Below, in pieces: positions 8,895 through 16,843 of a stretch of DNA of 64,000 bases. Both the position numbers and the translations under genes were made by a program. The notes under the pieces are model-generated. The model saw nothing but the letters and a program-made list of their open reading frames with translations. It did no database searches and had not been told where the DNA came from. Source of the DNA: Nocardia sp. CDC159 (GTDB lineage: Bacteria; Actinomycetota; Actinomycetes; Mycobacteriales; Mycobacteriaceae); contig NZ_JAMRXH010000004.1 of the NCBI RefSeq assembly GCF_023740735.1, positions 310,001 to 374,000 on the forward strand, written 5' to 3'. Within the stretch, counting starts at the first letter, position 1; each line of letters starts with the position of its first letter.

Positions 8895-9591
8895 GCCAAA
8901 TGGCTTCGGCCGCTGGGCTGCCGAGATCTATGGTGCGCTCGCCGATGCGGATGGCGATGGTGCCCGCGAAGTCTCGGCGTTCGACGACCGTGATGGGGGT
9001 GTCCAACGCGATGCCCACCGAGTCGAAGTAGCGGAGCATGGCGGGGTCGAAGTCGGCGATGCGGGCGACGCGGCCGGATTCGCCTGCTTCGAAGCGGCTC
9101 AGTTGGCGGGCCTCGGGGGTGGGGACGGCGCCGTCGACCGAGGGGATGGGGTCGCCGTGTGGATCGCGGTCGGGGTGGCCAAGTTTGGCGGCGATGCGTT
9201 CGACCAGGGTTTCGGAGACCGCGTGTTCGAGGACCTCGGCCTCGTCGTGAACCTCGTCCCAGCCGTAGCCGAGCTCGTTGACCAGGAAGGTCTCGATCAG
9301 CCGGTGGCGGCGGACCATGGCGATGGCGGCGCGGCGGCCGTTCTCGGTCAGCGTGATCGACCCGTAGCGGGCGTGTTCGACCAGTCCCTGGTCGGCCAGC
9401 TTGCGCACCGCCTCCGACACCGTGGACGCCGAGACACCGATGCGCTCGGCGAGCAGCTTGGTCGACACCTTCTCCTGCGACCACTCCTGGGCGGTCCAGA
9501 TCACCTTGAGGTAGTCCTGGGCGACGGAGGTCAGCGAGGGTGCGACCGTGGTGGAGTCGCCGTTGGTGGCGATGTCTCGTTTTCCGGGCAC
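8884..9591 (-). CDS. mntR: MntR/SirR, DtxR-family metal-dependent repressor
   Basis: A 235-residue metalloregulator matching the mycobacterial MntR (SirR) protein. It has a winged helix at about residues 20-80 (VAQDYLKVIWTAQEWSQEKV, ERIGVSASTVSEAVRKLADQGLV), a dimerisation and metal-binding domain with HDEAEVLEHAVSETL near residues 110-125, and a C-terminal SH3-like FeoA domain. It should repress manganese uptake when loaded with Mn(II). The GTG at 9591 is used; an in-frame ATG at 9630 would add 13 residues and neither start has a strong ribosome site. Divergent transcription from ribF matches the mycobacterial order. It converges on the tartrate dehydrogenase gene with an 11-base overlap. 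Confidence 0.88.
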   Translation of the reverse strand: MPGKRDIATNGDSTTVAPSLTSVAQDYLKVIWTAQEWSQEKVSTKLLAERIGVSASTVSEAVRKLADQGLVEHARYGSITLTENGRRAAIAMVRRHRLIETFLVNELGYGWDEVHDEAEVLEHAVSETLVERIAAKLGHPDRDPHGDPIPSVDGAVPTPEARQLSRFEAGESGRVARIADFDPAMLRYFDSVGIALDTPITVVERRDFAGTIAIRIGERTIDLGSPAAEAIWLTH

Positions 9592-9754
9592 GTGACCGAG
9601 CTTAGGCACACCTGCTCCGGTTTCCCACATCGGCGCGCGCGGCCCTCACCGGGGTGACGCCCACATGACCAACCGCGAATCCGGGTGCTACCGCGCTGTG
9701 AACATCCGCACCGCCGAATGCTGTCCGTGACCCGGCTTGCGTAGGCTGCCGGGT

Positions 9755-10723
9755 GTGCAGAGATGGCGAAGTCTCGAGGAGATGCCCCCGGACTGGGGCC
9801 GGTGCGTGCTCACGATCGGGGTGTTCGACGGGGTGCACCGCGGACACGCCCAGTTGATCAGTCGCGCCGTGAAATCCGCTGCGACGCGCGGGGTTCCCTC
9901 GGTGCTCATGACATTCGATCCGCACCCGATGGAAGTGGTGCGGCCTGGATCGCATCCCGCGCAGCTGACCACGCTCACCCGGCGCGCGGAACTGGTGGAG
10001 GAGCTGGGCGTCGACGTGTTCTGCGTCATGCCCTTCACCCATGACTTCATGAAGTTGACACCCGCCCGCTACGTGCACGATCTGCTGGTGGAGAAGCTGC
10101 ACGTGGCCGAGGTGGTCATCGGCGACAACTTCACCTTCGGCAAGAAGGCCGCGGGCACGGTCGACACCATGCGGGAACTGGGCACCCGCTGGGGGTTCGA
10201 GGTCGACGGGGTCAAACTGGTCGGCGAGCACGCGGTCACGTTCTCCTCCACCTATATTCGCGCCTGCGTGGACGCCGGTGACATGGCCGCGGCCGCCGAC
10301 GCGCTGGGCCGCCCGCACCGGGTCGAGGGCGTGGTGGTGCACGGCGACAAGCGCGGGCGGGAGCTGGGCTTCCCGACCGCGAACATCGCCCCGCCCATGT
10401 ACGCCGCGATTCCGGCCGATGGGATCTACGCCTGCTGGTTCACCGTGCTCAGCCCCGGTGCGACCGTCGGAACCACGCTGCCGGGCAAGCGCGCCATGGC
10501 CGCGGTCTCGATCGGCACCAACCCCACCTTCTCCGGCCGCTCCCGCACCGTCGAGGCGTATGTGCTCGACGCCGATATCGATCTCTACGGCCAGTACGTG
10601 GCCGTCGACTTCGTCGAGCACGTGCGCGGGCAGCGCAAATTCGCCTCGGTGGACGAGCTGGTCCAGGCCATGGGCCGGGATGTGGAGCACACCCGCAAGG
10701 TGCTGTCGGCCGCGGAGAAGTAG
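9755..10723 (+). CDS. ribF: bifunctional riboflavin kinase/FAD synthetase RibF
   Basis: A 322-residue enzyme that phosphorylates riboflavin to FMN and adenylates it to FAD. The N-terminal FMN adenylyltransferase domain shows LTIGVFDGVHRGHAQLI (HxGH-type nucleotide site), FDPHP, VIGDNFTFGKKAAG and SSTYIR. The C-terminal kinase domain carries GRELGFPTANIAPP, the riboflavin and ATP/Mg site, and VDFVEHVRGQRKF. GTG 9755 (VQRWRS) matches the conserved start of mycobacterial homologues better than the TTG at 9737. The gene precedes rpsO as in Mycobacterium. No FMN riboswitch is seen upstream; only about 160 bases separate it from mntR. Confidence 0.95.
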   Translation: MQRWRSLEEMPPDWGRCVLTIGVFDGVHRGHAQLISRAVKSAATRGVPSVLMTFDPHPMEVVRPGSHPAQLTTLTRRAELVEELGVDVFCVMPFTHDFMKLTPARYVHDLLVEKLHVAEVVIGDNFTFGKKAAGTVDTMRELGTRWGFEVDGVKLVGEHAVTFSSTYIRACVDAGDMAAAADALGRPHRVEGVVVHGDKRGRELGFPTANIAPPMYAAIPADGIYACWFTVLSPGATVGTTLPGKRAMAAVSIGTNPTFSGRSRTVEAYVLDADIDLYGQYVAVDFVEHVRGQRKFASVDELVQAMGRDVEHTRKVLSAAEK

Positions 10724-10848
10724 GCCGATTCGGGCGCCTCGCCTCGGTCCGGTAAGCTGGTTCGTCGGGTTTGCTGCGGTCCGCGGTGGCGCCCGCCCGG
10801 GACTCCCCGGTTCTTCCGAGCGCGGACTGGAACACCAGGAGTGAATCA

Positions 10849-11118
10849 GTGGCTCTGACCACCGAGCAGAAGAAGGCGATTCTCACCGAGTACGGCGTGC
10901 ACGAGAAGGACACCGGTTCGCCGGAGGCCCAGATCGCGCTGCTGACCAAGCGGATCTCCGACATCACCGAGCACCTCAAGAAGCACAAGCACGATCACCA
11001 CACCCGCCACGGCCTGATGCAGCTCATCGGCCGTCGCAAGCGCCTGTCGAAGTACCTGCAGGACAAGGACATCCAGCGCTACCGTGCGCTGATCGAGCGG
11101 CTCGGACTGCGTCGCTGA
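10849..11118 (+). CDS. rpsO: 30S ribosomal protein S15
   Basis: An 89-residue S15, the normal length, with the diagnostic core [40 protein letters not shown] and a C-terminal [12 protein letters not shown]. It binds the central domain of 16S rRNA early in small-subunit assembly. GTG 10849 is preceded by AGGAG (10837-10841) with 7 bases spacing. It lies between ribF and pnp, the conserved bacterial neighbourhood in which a hairpin follows rpsO (11157-11195 here). A plausible -10 hexamer TAAGCT occurs at about 10752, roughly 95 bases upstream. Confidence 0.97.
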   Translation: MALTTEQKKAILTEYGVHEKDTGSPEAQIALLTKRISDITEHLKKHKHDHHTRHGLMQLIGRRKRLSKYLQDKDIQRYRALIERLGLRR

Positions 11119-11477
11119 GCTACGCGACCCACGAGCCGCACCAGGCGGCTCGCATGCCAGCCGACGGGGAGGCATAGAATCTCCTCGTCGGCTGGTCGTG
11201 TGTGCGGACCCTTCGGTACCGTCCACGATGAGACGACACGGCCGTACGCACCCGAATTCGTGGCGTCGGTCTTCGGTAGTGGTCTTTCGGCACCCGGTTG
11301 CCGGAGGGCTTCGATCGATGACCGCCTCCGCGTCGCCGATTCCAAGGGGAAACGGTCGGGTGTGCGCGTCGCAGCCAGGAGGGCTGCCGCGCGCCCGAGC
11401 CGGGTACGGCTGACGAATGCCGGATCGCGCCGCGCGGCGCTCGGATCCGGCGAAGACGAGAGGTTGAGAACAGAAAT
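11119..11477 (+). other. 359-base intergenic region, pnp leader
   Basis: This stretch holds the hairpin at 11157-11195 and then about 280 bases with no supported coding region. Short open frames on both strands lack ribosome sites and family resemblance. The last bases, GAGGTTGAGAACAGAAAT, place a weak AGG-type ribosome site ahead of the pnp ATG at 11478. Confidence 0.5.
11157..11195 (+). terminator. rpsO-pnp intergenic stem-loop
   Basis: The arms CCAGCCGACGGGGAG (11157-11171) and CTCCTCGTCGGCTGG (11181-11195) pair over 15 positions with one mismatch or wobble, around a 9-base loop. No T-run follows, so this need not be a simple intrinsic terminator. A hairpin at this place in other bacteria (E. 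coli, Streptomyces) is cut by RNase III and mediates pnp autocontrol. The remaining bases from 11196 to 11477 hold no convincing gene and should be the pnp leader and promoter. Confidence 0.7.
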
Positions 11478-13742
11478 ATGTCAGACACAGTGACCAGCTC
11501 CGCGATCGAGGTCGAGCCCGGTGTGTTCGAGTCGGTCGCCCTGATCGACAACGGGACCTTCGGTACCCGCACCATCCGCTTCGAGACCGGCCGCCTGGCC
11601 AAGCAGGCCGCCGGTTCGGTCGTCGCCTACCTCGACGACGAGACCATGCTGCTGTCGGCCACCACCGCCGGTAAGCAGCCCAAGGACCAGTTCGACTTCT
11701 TCCCGCTGACGGTCGACGTCGAGGAGCGCATGTACGCCGCGGGCCGCATCCCCGGCTCGTTCTTCCGCCGCGAGGGCCGCCCGTCCACCGACGCGATCCT
11801 GACCTGCCGCCTGATCGACCGTCCGCTGCGCCCGTCGTTCGTCGACGGCCTGCGCAACGAGGTCCAGGTCGTGGTGACGGTGCTGAGCCTGGATCCGAAG
11901 GATCTCTACGACGTGGTCGCCATCAACGCGGCCTCGGCGTCCACCCAGATCGCGGGCCTGCCGTTCTCCGGCCCGGTCGGCGGCGTGCGGGTGGCCCTGA
12001 TCGAGGGTCAGTGGGTGGCCTTCCCGACCACCGAGCAGCTCGAGGGCGCCGTGTTCGACATGGTCGTCGCGGGCCGCGTGGTCGAATCCGGCGACGTCGC
12101 GATCATGATGGTCGAGGCCGAGGCCACCGAGAACGTCATCGCGCTGGTCGAGGGCGGCGCGCAGGCGCCGACGGAGACCGTGGTGGCCGAGGGCCTCGAG
12201 GCCGCCAAGCCGTTCATCGCCCGGCTGTGCAAGGCCCAGCAGGACCTGGCCCAGCTGGCGGCCAAGCCCACCGAGGACTTCCCGGTCTTCCTGCCCTACG
12301 AGCAGGATGTGTACACCGCCGTCGAGGGCACCGCGAAGAACCCGCTGAGCGAGGCGCTGTCCATCTCGGGCAAGCAGGAGCGCGAGGAGCGGATCGACGA
12401 GATCAAGCTCGAGGTGCTGTCCAGCCTCGCCGAGGACTTCGAGGGCCGCGAGAAGGAGATCGGCGCGGCGTTCCGCTCGGTCACCAAGAAGCTTGTGCGC
12501 CAGCGCATCCTGTCCGACGGCTTCCGCATCGACGGCCGCGGCCTGGCGGATATCCGCGCGCTGTCGGCCGAGGTCGCGGTGGTGCCGCGGGCGCACGGTT
12601 CGGCGCTGTTCGAGCGCGGCGAGACCCAGATCCTGGGCGTCACCACCCTCGACATGGTGAAGATGGCGCAGCAGGTCGACTCGCTCGGCCCGGAGACCTC
12701 CAAGCGCTACATGCACCACTACAACTTCCCGCCGTTCTCCACCGGCGAGACCGGCCGGGTGGGCTCGCCCAAGCGGCGCGAGATCGGCCACGGCGCGCTC
12801 GCCGAGCGCGCGCTGGTTCCGGTGCTGCCCTCGCAGGAGGACTTCCCCTACGCCATCCGTCAGGTGTCGGAGGCGTTGGGCTCCAACGGTTCCACCTCGA
12901 TGGGTTCGGTGTGCGCCTCGACCCTGTCGCTGCTGAACGCCGGTGTGCCGCTGAAGGCCCCGGTCGCCGGCATCGCGATGGGCCTGGTGTCGGACACCGT
13001 GTCCAACGACGCGGGTGAGCAGGAGGTGCGCTACGTCGCGCTGACCGACATCCTGGGCGCCGAGGATGCCTTCGGCGACATGGACTTCAAGGTCGCGGGC
13101 ACCCGCGATTTCGTCACCGCGCTGCAGCTGGACACCAAGCTCGACGGCATTCCGTCGAAGGTGCTGGCCGGTGCGCTGAACCAGGCCCGCGACGCGCGCC
13201 TGACCATCCTGGACGTGATGGCCGAGGCCATCGCCACCCCGGACGAGATGAGCCCCTACGCACCGCGCGTCACCGCGATCAAGATCCCGGTCGACAAGAT
13301 CGGCGAGGTGATCGGGCCCAAGGGCAAGGTCATCAATCAGATCACCGAGGACACCGGCGCCAACATCTCGATCGAGGACGACGGCACCGTGTTCGTCGGC
13401 GCGACCGACGGCCCCTCGGCGCAGGCCGCGATCGATGCGATCAACGCGATCGCCAACCCGCAGCTGCCCAAGGTCGGCGAGCGCTTCCTCGGCACGGTTG
13501 TCAAGACCACTGCCTTCGGCGCGTTCGTCTCGCTGCTGCCGGGTCGCGATGGCCTGGTGCACATTTCGAAGCTGGGCAACGGCAAGCGGGTCGGCAAGGT
13601 CGAGGATGTCGTGAACGTGGGCGACAAGATTCGCGTCGAGATCGCCGATATCGACAACCGCGGCAAGATCTCGCTGGTGCCGATCGAGGACGAGAACGAA
13701 TCCGCCGACAACACTGCTGCGGCGGAGGCCGGTGCGGAGTAA
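11478..13742 (+). CDS. pnp: polyribonucleotide nucleotidyltransferase (PNPase/GpsI)
   Basis: A 754-residue phosphorolytic 3'-5' exoribonuclease, of actinobacterial length. Two RNase PH cores are visible: the first with [20 protein letters not shown] and [12 protein letters not shown], the second with [18 protein letters not shown], the [19 protein letters not shown] active region and the [15 protein letters not shown] motif. A KH domain follows ([19 protein letters not shown]), then an S1 domain ([28 protein letters not shown]) and an acidic tail. It degrades and tails RNA, probably alongside RNase J, which is encoded at 53.1 kb. It follows rpsO across a structured leader. A strong terminator lies 32 bases after the stop. 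Confidence 0.97.
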   Translation: MSDTVTSSAIEVEPGVFESVALIDNGTFGTRTIRFETGRLAKQAAGSVVAYLDDETMLLSATTAGKQPKDQFDFFPLTVDVEERMYAAGRIPGSFFRREGRPSTDAILTCRLIDRPLRPSFVDGLRNEVQVVVTVLSLDPKDLYDVVAINAASASTQIAGLPFSGPVGGVRVALIEGQWVAFPTTEQLEGAVFDMVVAGRVVESGDVAIMMVEAEATENVIALVEGGAQAPTETVVAEGLEAAKPFIARLCKAQQDLAQLAAKPTEDFPVFLPYEQDVYTAVEGTAKNPLSEALSISGKQEREERIDEIKLEVLSSLAEDFEGREKEIGAAFRSVTKKLVRQRILSDGFRIDGRGLADIRALSAEVAVVPRAHGSALFERGETQILGVTTLDMVKMAQQVDSLGPETSKRYMHHYNFPPFSTGETGRVGSPKRREIGHGALAERALVPVLPSQEDFPYAIRQVSEALGSNGSTSMGSVCASTLSLLNAGVPLKAPVAGIAMGLVSDTVSNDAGEQEVRYVALTDILGAEDAFGDMDFKVAGTRDFVTALQLDTKLDGIPSKVLAGALNQARDARLTILDVMAEAIATPDEMSPYAPRVTAIKIPVDKIGEVIGPKGKVINQITEDTGANISIEDDGTVFVGATDGPSAQAAIDAINAIANPQLPKVGERFLGTVVKTTAFGAFVSLLPGRDGLVHISKLGNGKRVGKVEDVVNVGDKIRVEIADIDNRGKISLVPIEDENESADNTAAAEAGAE

Positions 13743-13774
13743 AAAGCTCGGTGTGACGAAGAAGAAGTCAGCCG

Positions 13775-13812
13775 CCCCCTTGCTCGTTCCGACCGAGCAG
13801 GGGGGTTCTTCT
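13775..13812 (+). terminator. rho-independent terminator after pnp
   Basis: The left arm CCCCCTTGCTCG (13775-13786) pairs with CGAGCAGGGGGG (13794-13805) over 12 bases with one wobble and a 7-base loop. TTCTTCTCT follows immediately. It is the clearest intrinsic terminator in the window. It ends only 7 bases before the ATG proposed for pepR. Confidence 0.85.
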
Positions 13813-13818
13813 CTCCGA

Positions 13819-15132
13819 ATGACGGCGACGGATGCCCCGCTCGCCGACAGTGGTGTGCGCCGGACCGTGCTGCCGGGCGGATTACGGGTCGTCACCGAAC
13901 ATGTGCCCGGGGTGCGTTCGGCGTCCATCGGGGTGTGGGTCGGTGTCGGTTCGCGCGACGAGACCCCCGGTGTCGCCGGTGCGGCGCACTTCCTGGAGCA
14001 TCTGCTGTTCAAGGCGACGCCGACGCGTTCGGCGCTGGACATCGCCCAGGCGATGGACGCGGTCGGCGGTGAGCTGAACGCGTTCACCGCCAAGGAGCAG
14101 ACCTGTTACTACGCACACGTTCTCGACGAGGATCTGCCGCTGGCGGTGGACATGGTCTCGGATGTGGTGCTCAACGGGCTGTGCCGGGCCGAGGATGTGG
14201 ATGTGGAGCGCCAAGTCGTGCTCGAGGAGATCTCGATGCGCGACGACGATCCGGAGGACACCGTCGGCGACGCGTTCCTGACCGCGCTGTTCGGCGATCA
14301 TCCGGTCGGGCGGCCGGTCATCGGCACCATCGAATCCATCGAGTCGATGACCGCCGCGCAGCTGCGCGGTTTCCACGTCCGGCGCTACCGCCCCGACCGC
14401 ATGGTGGTCGCGGTGGCGGGCAACGTCGAGCACGAGCACACCGTCGAACTGGTCTACCGCGCCTTCGCAGCGCACTTGGATCCCACCCGCGACCCGGCCC
14501 CGCGCCGCGAGGGCCGCTTCCGCATGCGTACGCCCCCGCAGCTGCACTGGATGCGCCGCGACAGCGAGCAGGCGCATCTGGTGTTCGGCGTGCGGGCGTT
14601 CGGCCGTCACGAGGGCCACAAGCGCTGGCCGCTGTCGGTGCTCAACACCGTCCTGGGCGGCGGCCTGAGTTCGCGACTGTTCCAACGGATTCGGGAGGAG
14701 CGCGGCTTGGCGTACTCGGTGTACTCCAGCGTCGACACCTTCGCCGACACCGGCGCGTTCTCGGTCTACCTGGGCTGCCAGCCCGAAAACCTCGGCCAGG
14801 TGACCAGCCTGGCCCGCGCCGTGCTGGAGGAGGTGGCCGCCAACGGCATCACCGACGCCGAATGCGCCCGCGCCAAGGGCTCCCTACGCGGCGGACTGGT
14901 TCTGGGCCTGGAGGATTCGGGTTCGCGCATGAACCGCATCGGCCGCAGCGAACTCAGCTACGGCAACCACCGCAGCGTCTCGGAAACCCTGTCCCGCATC
15001 GACTCGGTGACCACCGAGGAGGTGTCGGCGGTGGCGCGAACGCTGCTGTCGCGGCCGTTCGCGGTGTCGGTGGCGGGACCCTACCGGCGGGCGCGGGAAC
15101 TGCCCGCTTCGGTGCGCAAACTGGTGGATTGA
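13819..15132 (+). CDS. pepR: M16 family zinc metalloprotease PepR
   Basis: A 437-residue M16 peptidase, the same length as the mycobacterial PepR. The inverted zinc motif HFLEH is at residues 55-59, with the downstream glutamate in the VVLEEISMRDDDPEDT region. A second M16 domain carries the glycine-rich VLGGGLSSRLFQRIREERGLAYSVYS. ATG 13819 fits homologue lengths but has no ribosome site and sits directly behind the pnp terminator. In-frame GTGs at 13732 and 13753 would start upstream of that hairpin; GTG 13732 follows GGAGG inside pnp. The 3' end overlaps a convergent ArsR gene by 52 bases. Confidence 0.88.
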   Translation: MTATDAPLADSGVRRTVLPGGLRVVTEHVPGVRSASIGVWVGVGSRDETPGVAGAAHFLEHLLFKATPTRSALDIAQAMDAVGGELNAFTAKEQTCYYAHVLDEDLPLAVDMVSDVVLNGLCRAEDVDVERQVVLEEISMRDDDPEDTVGDAFLTALFGDHPVGRPVIGTIESIESMTAAQLRGFHVRRYRPDRMVVAVAGNVEHEHTVELVYRAFAAHLDPTRDPAPRREGRFRMRTPPQLHWMRRDSEQAHLVFGVRAFGRHEGHKRWPLSVLNTVLGGGLSSRLFQRIREERGLAYSVYSSVDTFADTGAFSVYLGCQPENLGQVTSLARAVLEEVAANGITDAECARAKGSLRGGLVLGLEDSGSRMNRIGRSELSYGNHRSVSETLSRIDSVTTEEVSAVARTLLSRPFAVSVAGPYRRARELPASVRKLVD

Positions 15133-15458
15133 TCGGCATCGTAGGCGCGGTTGGCCGCGCCCACGATCGCGTCCAGTAGGCCCGGTATGGCCCTGTCGAC
15201 CTCCTCGGTACGCAGCCGGGCGTAGGTGTGGCCGTCTTCTACGATGCGTTCGGTGATCCCCGCCTCGCGCAGGGTTTTCAGATGGTGGGTGGCGGTGGAC
15301 TTGTTGATCGTGTCGTAGAGCAGGGCGCAGCGGAGGGGGCCGCCCGCGTTGCTGAGGCGGCGGACCATTTCCAGGCGGACGGGGTCTTGGAGGGCGCTCA
15401 GGACCGCCTGTACCGAGCCGACCGGAAACGATTCGACGATCGCATGGGTGTCGGACAT
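15081..15458 (-). CDS. ArsR family winged-helix repressor
   Basis: A 125-residue ArsR-type regulator. The winged helix runs from about residue 15 to 95: VLSALQDPVRLEMVRRL, then the recognition helix INKSTATHHLKTLREAGI, then the wing EDGHTYARLRTEEVD. There is no cysteine metal cluster of the ArsR/SmtB type; a single cysteine is in RCALLYD. It is therefore likely not a classic metal sensor. ATG 15458 follows AGGAAG at a good distance. It is divergent from an MFS transporter, with two matching 18-base operators in the shared 93-base gap, and is probably autorepressed and represses the transporter. The last 52 bases overlap the 3' end of pepR on the other strand. Confidence 0.85.
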   Translation of the reverse strand: MSDTHAIVESFPVGSVQAVLSALQDPVRLEMVRRLSNAGGPLRCALLYDTINKSTATHHLKTLREAGITERIVEDGHTYARLRTEEVDRAIPGLLDAIVGAANRAYDADQSTSLRTEAGSSRARR

Positions 15459-15476
15459 GATCTTCCTCACTGGCCG

Positions 15477-15530
15477 GTTTGATGGGAATCGAACCGGAAT
15501 CGGGGGTGTTGAGTTCGATCGCAATCAAAC
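15477..15530. promoter_or_regulatory. paired operators of the ArsR/MFS divergent promoter
   Basis: GTTTGATGGGAATCGAAC (15477-15494) and GTTCGATCGCAATCAAAC (15513-15530) are the same element in opposite orientation. Each is itself an inverted repeat of form GTTNGAT-N4-ATCNAAC. Their centres are 36 bases apart. They occupy most of the gap between the ArsR gene (start 15458) and the transporter (start 15552). Confidence 0.65.
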
Positions 15531-15551
15531 TTACCTGATGGAGAGGGATCG

Positions 15552-16751
15552 ATGTCAGCGACTGTGGCGGTTGCCTCCGCCGAGAAGGCGGCCAAACCGT
15601 GGGCCTACGCACTGATCCTCGCCGCCAGCGGAGTGGCGCTGGGGGTGTCGGGCGTGCCCGCGCCGCTGTACGGGATCTACCAGCAGCAGTGGCATTTCAC
15701 GCCGCTCACCACGACCATCGTCTTCGCGGTGTACGCGATCGCGGCGTTGGCGGCGGTGCTGGTGTCGGGCCGGATCTCCGATGTGGTGGGCCGAAAGCCG
15801 GTGCTGCTGGGCGCGTTCGCGACGATGGTGCTCGGGCTGGTGGTGTTCCTGCTGGCCGACAATGTGGCGATGCTGCTGCTCGCGCGGGCGCTGCACGGGA
15901 TGGCGGTCGGTGCGACGGTGGTGGCGGGCGCGGCGGCACTGCTGGATCTGCGGCCCGGCCGCGGCGCGCGGTCGGGGCAGCTGAGCGGGGTGGCGTTCAA
16001 TGTCGGTATGGCCGTGGCGATTCTGGGCTCGGCACTGCTGGCGCAGTACGTACCGCATCCGCTGCGCACGCCGTATGTGGTGATCACGCTGGTGTGCCTG
16101 GCCATCGCGGCCGGTGTGGTGGCGATGGAGGAGACCCACACCGCACGCGTCGCGGGGCCCATCCGGATCGCGAAACCCGCCGTGCCGCAGGAGATCCGGT
16201 CCGACTTCTGGTTCGCCGCACTGGGCGTGATGGCGGCCTGGTCGGTGCTGGGCGTGCTGCTGTCGCTGTATCCGTCGCTGGCCGCGGAGAAGACCGGGGT
16301 GCACAATCTGGTGTTCGGCGGGGCGGTCGTGGCCTCGACGGCCACGGCGGGCGCGCTGGCGCAGCTGTTCGCGACCGGCATACCGGCGCGACGGGCGGCC
16401 ATCGCCGGGGATATCGGGATGGCGGCCGCGCTGTTGCTGACGATTCCCGCGCTGGCCACGCACAACTGGATGGTCGTGCTGGCCGCCGGTCTGCTGCTCG
16501 GCGGCACCTTCGGCCTCGGATTCGGCGGGTCGCTGCGGCATCTGTCGAATGTGGTGCCGCAGCACAAGCGCGGCGAGACCATGTCGGCCTACTATCTGCT
16601 GGCCTATTCGGCGATGGCGCTGCCGACCGTGGTCGCGGGGTGGGCGGCCACCACCTGGGGGATGGGGACAGTGTTCCCGTGGTTCATCGCGGTCGTCGCG
16701 CTGGCGTGCCTGGGCGCGGCGGGCATCGGTATCCGGGGCGGCCGGGCCTGA
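15552..16751 (+). CDS. MFS transporter, drug-efflux type
   Basis: A 399-residue major facilitator with about 12 hydrophobic segments. The loop 2-3 signature is present as VSGRISDVVGRKPVLLGAF at about residues 73-91, and ALHGMAVGATVVAGAAALLDL marks segment 4. GGAGAGGG stands just upstream of ATG 15552. It faces an ArsR regulator across two operators, the usual arrangement for inducible efflux. The substrate cannot be inferred; small hydrophobic drugs or an organic acid are both possible. The protein is an inner-membrane antiporter by family. Nothing truncated or unusual is visible. Confidence 0.85.
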   Translation: MSATVAVASAEKAAKPWAYALILAASGVALGVSGVPAPLYGIYQQQWHFTPLTTTIVFAVYAIAALAAVLVSGRISDVVGRKPVLLGAFATMVLGLVVFLLADNVAMLLLARALHGMAVGATVVAGAAALLDLRPGRGARSGQLSGVAFNVGMAVAILGSALLAQYVPHPLRTPYVVITLVCLAIAAGVVAMEETHTARVAGPIRIAKPAVPQEIRSDFWFAALGVMAAWSVLGVLLSLYPSLAAEKTGVHNLVFGGAVVASTATAGALAQLFATGIPARRAAIAGDIGMAAALLLTIPALATHNWMVVLAAGLLLGGTFGLGFGGSLRHLSNVVPQHKRGETMSAYYLLAYSAMALPTVVAGWAATTWGMGTVFPWFIAVVALACLGAAGIGIRGGRA

Positions 16752-16843
16752 AACGCCGTCGCCGACCCGCGTCAATGATCTTGGCAGCCAATGGAACTGC
16801 TGGTAGGACTGCGGGTCGGCGGGCGGGCCGATAACATTCGGCT

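Noticed and set aside
9602..9613. TTAGGCACACCT as an iron/manganese box ahead of mntR
   Set aside because: It resembles a DtxR-type half-site, but the second half is poor and the symmetry fails on checking.
11481..14093. 870-residue open frame antisense to pnp
   Set aside because: It follows from GC-rich third positions in pnp. It has no ribosome site or family resemblance and lies wholly against a conserved gene.
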